The translations under genes were made by a program, and so were the position numbers. From NCBI RefSeq assembly GCF_001426505.1, contig NZ_LMEV01000017.1, forward strand, positions 1,925,816 through 1,989,815: 64,000 nt of DNA, in the 5' to 3' direction. The DNA comes from Variovorax sp. Root473. Lineage in GTDB: Bacteria > Pseudomonadota > Gammaproteobacteria > Burkholderiales > Burkholderiaceae_C. The notes under the pieces are model-generated. The model was not told the origin of the DNA. It ran no database searches and worked only from the letters and a program-made list of their open reading frames with translations. How positions within the stretch are numbered: the first letter of the stretch is position 1; each line of letters begins with the position of its first letter. Positions 41,357-49,943 of this stretch are shown here, one piece after another.

Positions 41357-44300
41357 TCAGTGGAAATCGCGGCTGGTGTTGCTCTGCGCCAAACGGCCCA
41401 TGAGCGGTGTCAGGTCCTTGAAGCCGGTGGCGACCAGGTGCTGCACCTTGCCGCCGCTGTCGTCGTCGCGCTGCCAGGTGCCCTGCACCGCGAGCAGGTG
41501 CGACTTGAGCAGCGGCTCGCGCCAGGCCTCGATGACATGGTTCCAGACGATCACGTTGACGTTGCCGGTTTCGTCCTCCAGCGTGACGAAGATGGTGCCG
41601 TTGGCGGTGCCGGGTCGCTGCCGGCCCTTGACGATGCCGCAGGCGCGCACGGTGCGGCCGGTGGGCTGCGCACGCAGTTCCTCCGCACTCATGAGCTTCA
41701 TGCGCGCCAGGCGCGGGCGCAGCAGCGCGAGCGGATGGCGGCGCAGCGTAAGGCCCAGCGCCGCGTAGTCGCCGACGATTTCCTCGCCCTCGGGCGCGGC
41801 CGGCAGGAGCAGCGCCTGTTCGTGGATCGGCACGCCCTTGAGCAGGGCCGGTGCGCGACGCTGCGCCGTGGCGTCCCACACCTGCTGGCGCCGATGGCCC
41901 GAGAGCGACATCAGCGCATCGGCCGCGGCGAGCGCAGCCATGTCCTTGCCGTCGAGTTCGGCGCGCAGGGCGAGGTCTTCGGTGCTGGTGAAAAGAGCCT
42001 GTTCACGCGCTTTCAGCAGGCGTTCGACGCCTTCCTTGGAAAGGCCTGAAATGCGGTTCAGCCCGAGCCGCACCGCGGGCTGGTTCTCGTGGCCCAGGCG
42101 CTTCGCGTAGCGCGCGTCGGTGCCTGGCGGCATGCGCGGCGCATCGGGGGCGCGGGGTTCGAGCGTGGTGTCGAAATCGCTGTGCGTGACATCGACCGGG
42201 CGCACCTCGACGCCGTGGCGGCGCGCGTCCTGCACGAGCTGCGAGGGGCTGTAGAAGCCCATGGGTTGGGAGTCGAGCAATGCGGCGAGGAAGCAGGCGG
42301 GTTCGTAGTTCTTGAGCCAGCTGCTGATGGTGACCAGCAGCGCGAAGCTGGCGGCGTGGCTTTCGGGGAAGCCGTAGTCGCCGAAGCCGAGGATCTGCTT
42401 GAAGATGGCTTCGGCGAAGGCTTCCTTGTAGTCGTTGGCGGTCATGCCCTTGACCAGCTTGTCGTGGAACTTGCCCAGGCCGCCCTTGCGCTTCCAGGCG
42501 GCCATGGCCCGGCGCAGCTGGTCGGCTTCGTCGGCGCTGAATCCAGCCGCGATCATCGCGATCTGCATCACCTGCTCCTGGAAGATCGGGATGCCCAGCG
42601 TGCGCTCCAAGGCCGGACGGAGTGCTTCCTTTTCATAGGTGATCGCCAAGCCCTTGGCCACCCGCTCGCGCTGCTTCAAGTACGGATGCACCATGCCACC
42701 CTGGATGGGCCCGGGCCGCACGATCGCGACCTCGATCACCAGGTCTTCGTAGGTGCGCGGCTTCAGGCGCGGCAGCATCGACATCTGCGCGCGGCTCTCG
42801 ATCTGGAACACGCCGATGGTGTCGGCGTCGCAGATCATGTCGAACACCTTCGGGTCATTGTTGGGGATGTGGTGCATCTCCACCATCGAGCCCCGCCAGC
42901 GGTTCATGTGGTCGAGCCCGCGGCGGATGGCACTGAGCATGCCCAGCGCGAGCACGTCGACCTTGAGCATGCCCATGGCCTCGAGGTCGTCCTTTTCCCA
43001 CTGGATGACGGAGCGGTCTTTCATCGACGCCTTCTCGACCGGCACCAGCCGCGTGAGCCTGGTGTGCGTGAGCACGAAGCCGCCGACGTGCTGGCTCAGG
43101 TGGCGCGGAAAGCCCTTGAGCTTTTGCGTGTGCTCGATCCACTGCATCAGCTTGAGCCGGTCTTCCTTCACGCCGACGCGCGCGGCGGCCTTGTCGAGCT
43201 GTTCGCCGAGCACGGTGTCGTCGAACCAGTAGTGGTCCTTGGCGAACTCGTCGACCAGCCGCTCGTCGATGCCGATGGCCTTGCCGACGTCTCGCAGGGC
43301 GCTGCGCGAGCGGTAGCAGATGACGACGGCGGCGATGGCGGCGCGCTCGCGGCCGTATTTCTCGTAGATGTACTGGATGACCTCTTCGCGGCGCTGATGC
43401 TCGAAGTCGACGTCGATGTCGGGTGGTTCCTTGCGATGGCGGCTCAGGAAGCGCTCGAACAGCAGGTGGCCTTTTTCGGGATTGATCGCGGTGATGCCGA
43501 GGCAGTAGCAGACCGCCGAGTTGGCCGAGGAGCCGCGGCCCTGGCAGAGGATGTTCTTCGACTTGGCAAATCGCACGATGTCTTCCACCGTGAGAAAGAA
43601 CATCTCGTATTCGAGCTCAAGGATGAGGTTCAACTCTTTTTGCACTTGGCGGCAGACAGCCTCGGGAATGCCCGAGGCATATCTTTCGAGCGGGTATTGC
43701 TTGAGTGCCCCCTCCCACGTCTTGCGCACCAGCGTCTGCGCCGCCGTCTCGCTGCTGCCCACGGTCTCCAGCGGGTACTTGTAGGTCTCGCGGATCACCT
43801 CGGGATCGAAGCGGCACCGCTGCGCCACCTCCAGCGTGTTCGCCAGCATCGCGGGCAGGTACAGCTCGGCCAGCCGCACCCGCTGGCGCAGGTGCCGCTC
43901 GGCGTTCGACTGCAGCGCGAAGCCGCACTCGGCCACCGTGCGGCCTTCGCGCACCGCCGTGAGCACGTCGTGCAGCGGTTTGCGGCCGCGCGCGTGCATG
44001 TGCACGTCGCCCGCCGCGACCAGCGGCACGCCGGCCTGCTCGCCCGCCTGCATCAGCGTGACGAGCCAGAGGTCGTCGTCGAGTTCGTTGAACAGCTCCA
44101 CGGCCAGCCAGAGGTTGTCGCCGTACAGCGCTTTGGCCGCTGCCAGGTCGTCCTGCACGGTGGCCGCATCCGGCATGCCGCCCGGCGGCCGGTGCGGCAC
44201 GAACAGCACCTGGCAGCGCTGCAGCGAGGCGACGTCGCTCGTGTCCCAATCGACGCGGTACTCGCCCTTGGGCAATTCGGTATTGCGCGCGGCGGTGATG

Positions 44301-44722
44301 AACTCGCAGAGGTTGCCCCAGCCCTCGGTGTCGTTCGCGATCACCACGAGCTTGAAGCGCTCGAAGCGGAACTCGCTGCCGAACAGCAGGCGGAATTCGG
44401 GGTGGCGCGGGATCGGCGGTTCGTCCGGGTGTTCGCGCTCGTAGGTGTCCAGCTTGGCGGGCAGGTCGCGCAACGCGACATGCGCGCGCACGATGCCGGC
44501 CACCGAGCATTCGTCGGTGATGGCCAGCGCCGCGTAGCCGAGGTGGTAGGCGCGCTCGACCACCTCCTCGGGCGTCGAGGCGCCGCGCTGGAAGCTGAAG
44601 TTCGTGAGGCAGTGCAGCTCGGCATAGCCGGGCAGGCCCGGCGCCGGGCGCAGCCGCTGCGGCAGCACATGCACCTTGGCGGGCTGGCGCTTGCGCTCTT
44701 CCTTTCCGCTCAGGTCAGGCAT
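41357..44722 (-). CDS. dnaE2: Error-prone DNA polymerase III alpha subunit DnaE2 (ImuC)
   Basis: About 1121 residues. N-terminal PHP domain (YAELHCLTNFSFQRGASTPEEVVERAYHLGY), palm domain with PPDIDVDFEHQRREEV (Asp near 435, 437, 439) and MLKVDVLALGML, fingers with IFQEQVMQIAMIAAGFS, a (HhH)2 region and a C-terminal OB fold (GRTVRACGIVKGRQRPGTANGTIFVTLEDE). It replicates across lesions with ImuA/ImuB. The ATG at 44722 overlaps the imuB stop by 8 bp; conserved sequence begins about residue 25. LexA box at the operon head. Confidence 0.95.
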   Translation of the reverse strand: MPDLSGKEERKRQPAKVHVLPQRLRPAPGLPGYAELHCLTNFSFQRGASTPEEVVERAYHLGYAALAITDECSVAGIVRAHVALRDLPAKLDTYEREHPDEPPIPRHPEFRLLFGSEFRFERFKLVVIANDTEGWGNLCEFITAARNTELPKGEYRVDWDTSDVASLQRCQVLFVPHRPPGGMPDAATVQDDLAAAKALYGDNLWLAVELFNELDDDLWLVTLMQAGEQAGVPLVAAGDVHMHARGRKPLHDVLTAVREGRTVAECGFALQSNAERHLRQRVRLAELYLPAMLANTLEVAQRCRFDPEVIRETYKYPLETVGSSETAAQTLVRKTWEGALKQYPLERYASGIPEAVCRQVQKELNLILELEYEMFFLTVEDIVRFAKSKNILCQGRGSSANSAVCYCLGITAINPEKGHLLFERFLSRHRKEPPDIDVDFEHQRREEVIQYIYEKYGRERAAIAAVVICYRSRSALRDVGKAIGIDERLVDEFAKDHYWFDDTVLGEQLDKAAARVGVKEDRLKLMQWIEHTQKLKGFPRHLSQHVGGFVLTHTRLTRLVPVEKASMKDRSVIQWEKDDLEAMGMLKVDVLALGMLSAIRRGLDHMNRWRGSMVEMHHIPNNDPKVFDMICDADTIGVFQIESRAQMSMLPRLKPRTYEDLVIEVAIVRPGPIQGGMVHPYLKQRERVAKGLAITYEKEALRPALERTLGIPIFQEQVMQIAMIAAGFSADEADQLRRAMAAWKRKGGLGKFHDKLVKGMTANDYKEAFAEAIFKQILGFGDYGFPESHAASFALLVTISSWLKNYEPACFLAALLDSQPMGFYSPSQLVQDARRHGVEVRPVDVTHSDFDTTLEPRAPDAPRMPPGTDARYAKRLGHENQPAVRLGLNRISGLSKEGVERLLKAREQALFTSTEDLALRAELDGKDMAALAAADALMSLSGHRRQQVWDATAQRRAPALLKGVPIHEQALLLPAAPEGEEIVGDYAALGLTLRRHPLALLRPRLARMKLMSAEELRAQPTGRTVRACGIVKGRQRPGTANGTIFVTLEDETGNVNVIVWNHVIEAWREPLLKSHLLAVQGTWQRDDDSGGKVQHLVATGFKDLTPLMGRLAQSNTSRDFH

Positions 44723-46058
44723 AGAAGCCTTGCAGGTACCAGCGCACCTCGCCCGACGAAAAGCGCGTGGCGGGCCGCTCGCGAAAGATCCACACCAGGC
44801 CGGCCTCGGGGCTTTCGGCCACGTAGTAGTCGCGCATCGCGGGCTGGCCGCCGTCTTCTTCGCCACCCCACCAGCCGGCCTCGACGCGCTGCGGCCCGAC
44901 CAGCTTGCGCAGCGGCCCGCAGTAGCACGGGCGCTCGCCATCCATCTCGAGCCGCAAGGGCTCGGGCAGCAGCCAGGGCGGGTAGATCGCATCGGGCTGC
45001 GAGGCGGCGTCCTTGCGGGCCTTGTCGGGCGCAGGCGTTTTCTCTTTTTGCAGCGCGGGCCGCCACCGCTGCTGGCGCTCGGGCCGGTGGTCGGCCTGCG
45101 CGAGCGGCACCACCACCTGGTCGGCGCCGAGCCGCACGCTGAGCCGTTCGACCATCTCGTGCAGCTTGTCGCCCTTGCGGTTGTCTTCCGGCAGGAAGCT
45201 GGTGCTGGCGCCGGCCCACGGATCGGTTTCGAGCGTGCGCAGTTTCAGCCAGCTCGCAGGCGCGGCGAGCGTGGTGAGGGCGAGTTTTTCGGACAGCAGG
45301 CGGCGCAGGTGCGCGAGGTCCTGCGTGGGCTCGGCCGTGCGCACGGCGAGCTGCTGGTGCGGCGGCAGGTTCACCCCGTTGAAGCGCTTGAGGTCGAGCG
45401 TCCACTGCAGCTCGAGCGCACGCGCGCCGCGCTGGCGGGCGCGCAGCCAGATCTGCAGCGCCGAGAGCAAACGGTTGGCCGACCACATGAGTTCGGGTGC
45501 GGTCTCGGCCAGTGCGGGCAGTTCGAGCTTCTGCTCGAACACATCGGGCAGCGTGAGCCAGTCGTGGCCCTCGGGACGCAGGCCCCAGGCGGTGTCGAGC
45601 GCCGCACGAAGTTCAGTGCCGAAGCGCCGCGTGAGGCCGCCGCGCGGCAAAGCGGCCACATCGCCCCAGGTGCGGCAGCCCAGGCGCGCGAGCAGGTCGA
45701 GGTGCGGGTGGGCGGCGGTCAAGGTGTCCAGCGGCAGGCCGGCCGGCATGTCCTTGGGGCGGTCCTCGTTGCGCTCGAACAGCCGCAGCCGCGCGAGCGC
45801 GATCAGGCTCGTGGCGCCTTGCGCCCCGAGCATGCGCACGTCGGGCGCGGGGTTCGCGGCGACCAGCTGCCGCATCAGCTGCAGCCGCCCGCCCCACAGG
45901 CGTTCGCAGGCCGAAACTTCGAGCATGAGCGCCTCGTCCTGCCAGGTGACGTGCGGCGTGTATTCCAGGGCCCACCAGCCGAGGGCTTCGGGCGTGGGCA
46001 GTTGCGGGGCGTCGGGCGCGTCGGTTTCAAGCGACCACCGCAATGCGATCCAGTGCAT
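44715..46058 (-). CDS. imuB: ImuB, Y-family polymerase-like mutagenesis protein
   Basis: 447 residues. Y-family fold without the catalytic acidic residues, as in all ImuB: it opens WIALRWSLETD in place of the DxD active site, then FEQKLELPALAETAPELMWSANRLLSALQIWLRARQRGARAL (little finger) and the ImuB C-terminal marks VPLAQADHRPERQ and PLRLEMDGERPCYCGPLRKLVGPQRVEAGWWGG. It bridges DnaE2 and the clamp. Start ATG 46058 follows AAGGAGG and overlaps imuA by 32 bp. Confidence 0.93.
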   Translation of the reverse strand: MHWIALRWSLETDAPDAPQLPTPEALGWWALEYTPHVTWQDEALMLEVSACERLWGGRLQLMRQLVAANPAPDVRMLGAQGATSLIALARLRLFERNEDRPKDMPAGLPLDTLTAAHPHLDLLARLGCRTWGDVAALPRGGLTRRFGTELRAALDTAWGLRPEGHDWLTLPDVFEQKLELPALAETAPELMWSANRLLSALQIWLRARQRGARALELQWTLDLKRFNGVNLPPHQQLAVRTAEPTQDLAHLRRLLSEKLALTTLAAPASWLKLRTLETDPWAGASTSFLPEDNRKGDKLHEMVERLSVRLGADQVVVPLAQADHRPERQQRWRPALQKEKTPAPDKARKDAASQPDAIYPPWLLPEPLRLEMDGERPCYCGPLRKLVGPQRVEAGWWGGEEDGGQPAMRDYYVAESPEAGLVWIFRERPATRFSSGEVRWYLQGFYA

Positions 46059-46833
46059 GGGGGCCTCCTTTCCACGCGTCGATGCGCACCACGGTCGCGG
46101 AAGTTGCCGTGTCGCCGACCGGCGCCATGCCCTGCTGCTGCAAGCGCAGCCTGCGGCGCAGCCGGGCGGCGGCAAGCAGCGCGGTCATGCGCTGGTTGCG
46201 CGCTGGCAGCATCACCGGCGCGGCCAAAGGCGGACCGCGGCGCTTGAGGATGCGCAATTCGATCTGCGACGCATCGGTCTCGCAGGTTTCGGCCTGCAGG
46301 CGAAGCCGTGCAGGCGACGCGCCCTGCGCTGCCGCTTCGGGCCGGCACACGAAGAGCAGCACCTCGTGCTGCGCGGCCGCGAGCTGCAGCCGCCGCAGCT
46401 CGCCCACGCGGGCTTGGGGCAACCAGGCGACAACGGCCGCGACCTCGGCGCAGCGCAGCGCCTGCTCGCAGGCCCAGAGCCGCGCGGCAGGCGCGTCGCT
46501 CTTGACCCACATCAGCGCTTCCACCGGCAGGCCCTGCGCCGCGAGCGCAGCGCCGCAGGGTTCATAAGGGGCGCCGATCAGCACCACCGGCCCGCCGCGC
46601 GCCTGCACCGCCTGCGTCAGCGCGGGCAGCAACAGCCGCCAGACATGCGCCTCGGGCGCGCCTTGCAGCAGTTCCGTCATGGCACCGACGGGCCAGCCGC
46701 CACCGGGCAACTCGGCGTCGAGCGCGGCGTGGCCGGTGGCGACAACCTGCGCGTCGGCCAGGCCGAGTTCGTCGGCATGCCAGACGCCGCGGCCAGCGGC
46801 GGTGGAAAAGGAGTCGAGGAAAGGAAGGCCCAT
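46027..46833 (-). CDS. imuA: ImuA, RecA-like translesion cassette protein
   Basis: 268 residues. RecA/SulA-like core: VWHADELG, GHAALDAELPGGGWPVGAMTELLQG (Walker-like loop), PVVLIGAPYEPCGAALAAQGL, ALRCAEVAAVVAWLP and RRLQLAAAQHEVLLFVCRP. It forms the mutasome with ImuB and DnaE2. The ATG at 46833 lies only 15 bp from the LexA box, with no clear Shine-Dalgarno, so the transcript may have a very short leader. Confidence 0.92.
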   Translation of the reverse strand: MGLPFLDSFSTAAGRGVWHADELGLADAQVVATGHAALDAELPGGGWPVGAMTELLQGAPEAHVWRLLLPALTQAVQARGGPVVLIGAPYEPCGAALAAQGLPVEALMWVKSDAPAARLWACEQALRCAEVAAVVAWLPQARVGELRRLQLAAAQHEVLLFVCRPEAAAQGASPARLRLQAETCETDASQIELRILKRRGPPLAAPVMLPARNQRMTALLAAARLRRRLRLQQQGMAPVGDTATSATVVRIDAWKGGPHALDRIAVVA

Positions 46834-46848
46834 GATTGCAACTGTTAA

Positions 46849-46864
46849 CTGTATTTTTATACAG
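46849..46864. promoter_or_regulatory. LexA (SOS) box of imuA-imuB-dnaE2
   Basis: CTGTATTTTTATACAG, a perfect CTGT-N8-ACAG with a TA flank, placed so that LexA would cover the imuA promoter. LexA control of this cassette is established in other proteobacteria. Confidence 0.9.
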
Positions 46865-46944
46865 TATTTCCTGGGTCGCAACCAGAGATCGATTTACCTG
46901 CGAAGGCTAGCGCCTTAAGATTGGTTTGTTAACAATTTGTGACC

Positions 46945-48075
46945 ATGATCCACAAAAAGATTCAATTGCTGGCCTCAGCCCTCGCCGCCCTCGTCTTCAC
47001 CGTGGCCCCCGCCGCCCAGGCGCAGACCGCCAAGCCGCTGCTGATCGGCCAGACCTACGTGCAGACCGGCCCGCTCGCGTCGCTGTCGACCGAGCCGCTC
47101 GTCGGCATCCGCGCCATGTTCACCGCGCTGAATGCCAGCGGCGGCATCAACGGTCGGCCGGTCGAACTGCGCCAGCTCGACGACGCCTACGACCCCGCCA
47201 AGGGCGCCGAGAACGTCAAGACCTTCGCGAAGGACGGCGCCATCGGCGTGCTGATGCCCATCGGCACTTCGTCGGCGGTTGGCGCGATCAAGGCGGCCAA
47301 CGAATTGAAGATTCCGGTCGTCGGCGCGTACACGGGCGCGGGCCCGGTGGTGAAGTTCAGCGAGTTCGGCTTTCCGGTGCGTATCAGCTTCGACGAGGAA
47401 TACAGCCGGATCGTGAACCACCTGTTCACCATCGGCCTCTCGCGCATCGCTTTCGCGCACAACGACAACCCGGGCGCGCGCTCGGCGATGGAAAGCACGC
47501 AGAAGTTCATTGCCGAACGCGGCGACAAGATGGTCGGCAGTGTCGCGATCAAGAACGACGGCTCCGACGCCGCCGAGCGCGCGGCCGAACTGGCCAAGCT
47601 CAAGCCCAAGGCGGTGGTGCTGTCGGCCACCAACGATGTGGCGGCCAAGTTCATCACGGCCTACCGCGCGGCGGGCGGCGAGACGGCCTTCTATTCGTTC
47701 TCTTTCCTCAACGGACAGAAGCTCTTCCAGGACATCAAGAAGGACGCGGCCGGCGTCGTCATCTCGCAGGTCGTGCCCTACCCGTGGAACAGCGCGATGC
47801 CCGTCATCGCCGAGTACCAGGCGGCGATGAAGAAGATCGGCGTGAACGAATTCGGCTACGCAAGCCTGGAGGGCTATGTCGCAGCCAAGGTCATGGTCGA
47901 GGGCCTGAGGCGCGCGGGCGCGAACCCCACGTCCGAGTCGCTGCAGAAGGGCCTGGAGTCGTTCAAGACGCTCGACATCGGCGGCATCGCGGTGTCCTAC
48001 CGGCCCGGCGAGCACCGCGGGCTGACCTTCTCCGAGCTGTCGATGCTCAAGGCCGACGGGCGCTACCTGCGCTGA
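46945..48075 (+). CDS. Periplasmic branched-chain amino-acid-type binding protein
   Basis: 376 residues. Signal peptide at residues 1-27 (ASALAALVFTVAPAAQAQ), then a type I periplasmic binding fold: PLLIGQTYVQTGPLASLSTEPLVGIRAMFTALNASGGINGRPVEL, GVLMPIGTSSAVGA, IAFAHNDNPGARSAMES and GGIAVSYRPGEHRGLTF. LivK-like, but no ABC permease or ATPase is adjacent, so it may be an orphan receptor. The ATG at 46945 is preferred over the GTG at 46939. A perfect TTGTTAACAA (46926-46935) sits just upstream and may be an operator. Confidence 0.88.
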   Translation: MIHKKIQLLASALAALVFTVAPAAQAQTAKPLLIGQTYVQTGPLASLSTEPLVGIRAMFTALNASGGINGRPVELRQLDDAYDPAKGAENVKTFAKDGAIGVLMPIGTSSAVGAIKAANELKIPVVGAYTGAGPVVKFSEFGFPVRISFDEEYSRIVNHLFTIGLSRIAFAHNDNPGARSAMESTQKFIAERGDKMVGSVAIKNDGSDAAERAAELAKLKPKAVVLSATNDVAAKFITAYRAAGGETAFYSFSFLNGQKLFQDIKKDAAGVVISQVVPYPWNSAMPVIAEYQAAMKKIGVNEFGYASLEGYVAAKVMVEGLRRAGANPTSESLQKGLESFKTLDIGGIAVSYRPGEHRGLTFSELSMLKADGRYLR

Positions 48076-48110
48076 GGCCACCGCTGGCCGAACGACCAAT
48101 CGGCCTCAGC
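48071..48110. terminator. Shared hairpin between convergent genes
   Basis: GCTGAGGCC (48071-48079) pairs with GGCCTCAGC (48102-48110), 9 bp, around a 22-base loop with an inner GGCCG/CGGCC stem. It covers the stop codons of both convergent genes, so it can end both transcripts. No long T-run follows. Confidence 0.55.
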
Positions 48111-48984
48111 CCAGGAACCGCCGCAGTTGCGCGTTGACCTCGGCGGCGCGTTCGTACTGCACCCAGTGCCCCGCGCCGTCGATCACCACGCCTTCGCGAC
48201 CCGGGCCCTCGCTGGCCAGTTGCGCCACCAGCGGACGCGGATCGGCGGTGACGTCGAACTCGCCCCACAGCAGCAGCGTCGGCACGGCCAGCGTGTCGAT
48301 CGCGGTCTGAAGCCCACCCGAAAGCGACACCTCCTTGCTGCGAAAGCGGGTGCCGTGGCACGAGAGGTCGTGGATCTCGAAGGCCAGCGGATCGATGGCG
48401 GCCGCCTCGTGCAGCATCAGCGCGCCCAGGTTGTGCATGAGCGCGGCGCGCTCGGTCTCGCGGTCGGGGGCGGCGCGCCAGTTGATCATCTCGACCGTCA
48501 TGCGGCGCAAGGTGCCGTGGCCGCCGCTGCCCATCAGCGCGAGGCGGCGGATGGCGCCGCGCCGCACCGCGAAGCGCGCGGCGGTGAGCCCGCCGAACGA
48601 GAAGCCGCCCAGGTCGATGGGCGTGCCAGCGCCGATGAGCGCATCGAGCGTGCCGCCGAGTGCTGCCAAGAGCGGCACCAGCGCGTCTTCGCCGGGCGCC
48701 ACGCGCGGCAGCGCATCTGAATCGTGAAAGCCCGGCATGTCGGGCAACAGCAGCGTGCGCTCGGCCGACAAGGCCTCGGCATTGCGCAGCCAGTGCATCC
48801 AGCTGCCGTGGCCGCCATGCAGCAGCACGATGGGCGGCTTCGTCGTGTCGGTGCCGAAGCGGCGCCAGCGCACGCGCACGCCGTCGTGCACCGGGTCGTG
48901 CGAGGTGGACAGGGCTTCGATGCGGGCGATCAGGCGCCGCGCTTCGGCGGATTCGTCGGGGGTAGGAAGAGCGGGCGTGGGCAT
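48106..48984 (-). CDS. Alpha/beta hydrolase (meta-cleavage-product hydrolase-like)
   Basis: 292 residues. Oxyanion HGGHGSWMHWLRN, nucleophile elbow GFSFGG, acid in LLWGEFDVTADP and His in IDGAGHWVQYE are all present. The Ser-Asp-His plan and the HGGHGS start recall BphD/MhpC-like C-C hydrolases or esterases. Substrate unknown. The extradiol dioxygenase gene is next upstream (32 bp) on the same strand, which fits a ring-cleavage pair (inference). ATG at 48984. Confidence 0.83.
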   Translation of the reverse strand: MPTPALPTPDESAEARRLIARIEALSTSHDPVHDGVRVRWRRFGTDTTKPPIVLLHGGHGSWMHWLRNAEALSAERTLLLPDMPGFHDSDALPRVAPGEDALVPLLAALGGTLDALIGAGTPIDLGGFSFGGLTAARFAVRRGAIRRLALMGSGGHGTLRRMTVEMINWRAAPDRETERAALMHNLGALMLHEAAAIDPLAFEIHDLSCHGTRFRSKEVSLSGGLQTAIDTLAVPTLLLWGEFDVTADPRPLVAQLASEGPGREGVVIDGAGHWVQYERAAEVNAQLRRFLG

Positions 48985-49015
48985 GGCTTCATTCTGCCGC
49001 GCGGCCCGCGTGCCT

Positions 49016-49882
49016 TCAGGCCGCGCCGAACCGATAGCTCGACACCACGAGTCCGCCCATGAAGGCGTCCTCGTGGTAGACGCGCTCGCCGGCCTCGCCT
49101 TCGGCCGCACCGACCGCGACCATCAGCGGAATCAGGTGCTCCTCACGCGGATGCGCCACGCGCGCCGAGGGGGCCGAGGCCCAGTCCTGCAGGCGCTGCA
49201 CGCGCTCCTGCGGCGTAGCCTGCACAGCCGTCTCGTCGAGCCAGTCGCCGAAGGCCTTCGACACGCCGTGCGCCTGCGGGCCGAAGTTGCGCAGGTTGTG
49301 ATAGCTCAGGCCGCTGCCGACGATGAGCACGTTCTCGTCGCGCAGCGGCGCGATGGCGCGACCCAGCGCAATGTGCTCGGCCGGATCGAGCCCGCGCCGC
49401 AGCGACAGCTGGACCACCGGCACGTCGGCGTTCGGGTACATCGCGGCCATCGGCGAGAACATGCCGTGGTCGTAGCCGCGCTCGGGGTCGATCTGCGCCG
49501 GCAGGCCGGCGGCGGCGATCAGCGACTGCACGCGCTGTGCGAGTTCGGGCGAGCCGGGCGACGCGTAGCGCACCTCGTAGGTGTGGGCCGGAAAGCCCCC
49601 GTAGTCGTAGATCATGGGCGGACGCGGGTTGCCCTGCACCGTGAACACGGGCGACTCCCAGTGCGCCGAGACCATGAGGATCGCGGACGGCGTGCGGCCG
49701 ATCTGGTGCGGCATGTCGGCCAGCGAGGCGGCGAGCTGGTCGTAGGTGGCGCCCATCTCCTTCTTCATCCAGGGCCAGGGACCGCCGCCGTGCGAGATGA
49801 AGTACGTGGGCAGGCGCGAAAGTGTGGTGTTGTCGTGGGTCAAGTCGATGCTCCTTGAAAGCGCTGGATCGACTGTAGACAT
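49016..49882 (-). CDS. LigB-type extradiol dioxygenase (DOPA 4,5-dioxygenase family)
   Basis: 288 residues. Class III ring-cleavage fold with conserved His at residue 31 (FISHGGGPW), 74 (VSAHWESP), 139 (GYDHGMFSP) and 249 (REEHLIPLM), as in the YgiD/DODA family. It would cleave a catechol or similar; the natural substrate is not known. The ATG at 49882 lies inside a palindrome, so a bound regulator would also block its start. Divergent from a LysR gene. Confidence 0.87.
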   Translation of the reverse strand: MSTVDPALSRSIDLTHDNTTLSRLPTYFISHGGGPWPWMKKEMGATYDQLAASLADMPHQIGRTPSAILMVSAHWESPVFTVQGNPRPPMIYDYGGFPAHTYEVRYASPGSPELAQRVQSLIAAAGLPAQIDPERGYDHGMFSPMAAMYPNADVPVVQLSLRRGLDPAEHIALGRAIAPLRDENVLIVGSGLSYHNLRNFGPQAHGVSKAFGDWLDETAVQATPQERVQRLQDWASAPSARVAHPREEHLIPLMVAVGAAEGEAGERVYHEDAFMGGLVVSSYRFGAA

Positions 49883-49938
49883 TTCCTTTCAGGAAATCGA
49901 CAGGCTACGATGCATCGAATCATTTCTCCACAGGAAAT
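49881..49938. promoter_or_regulatory. Two copies of ATTTC-N7-GAAAT between dioxygenase and LysR
   Basis: ATTTCC-TTTCA-GGAAAT (49881-49897) is a perfect inverted repeat and ATTTCT-CCACA-GGAAAT (49922-49938) repeats it 41 bp later. Both fit the TTTC-N7-GAAA shape expected of LysR operators. The first overlaps the dioxygenase ATG and the second ends 6 bp before the LysR ATG. Confidence 0.65.
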
Positions 49939-49943
49939 CATCG

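Noticed and set aside
42089..45142. 1017-codon plus-strand frame opposite dnaE2
   Set aside because: Antisense shadow; dnaE2 has all polymerase motifs in the minus frame.
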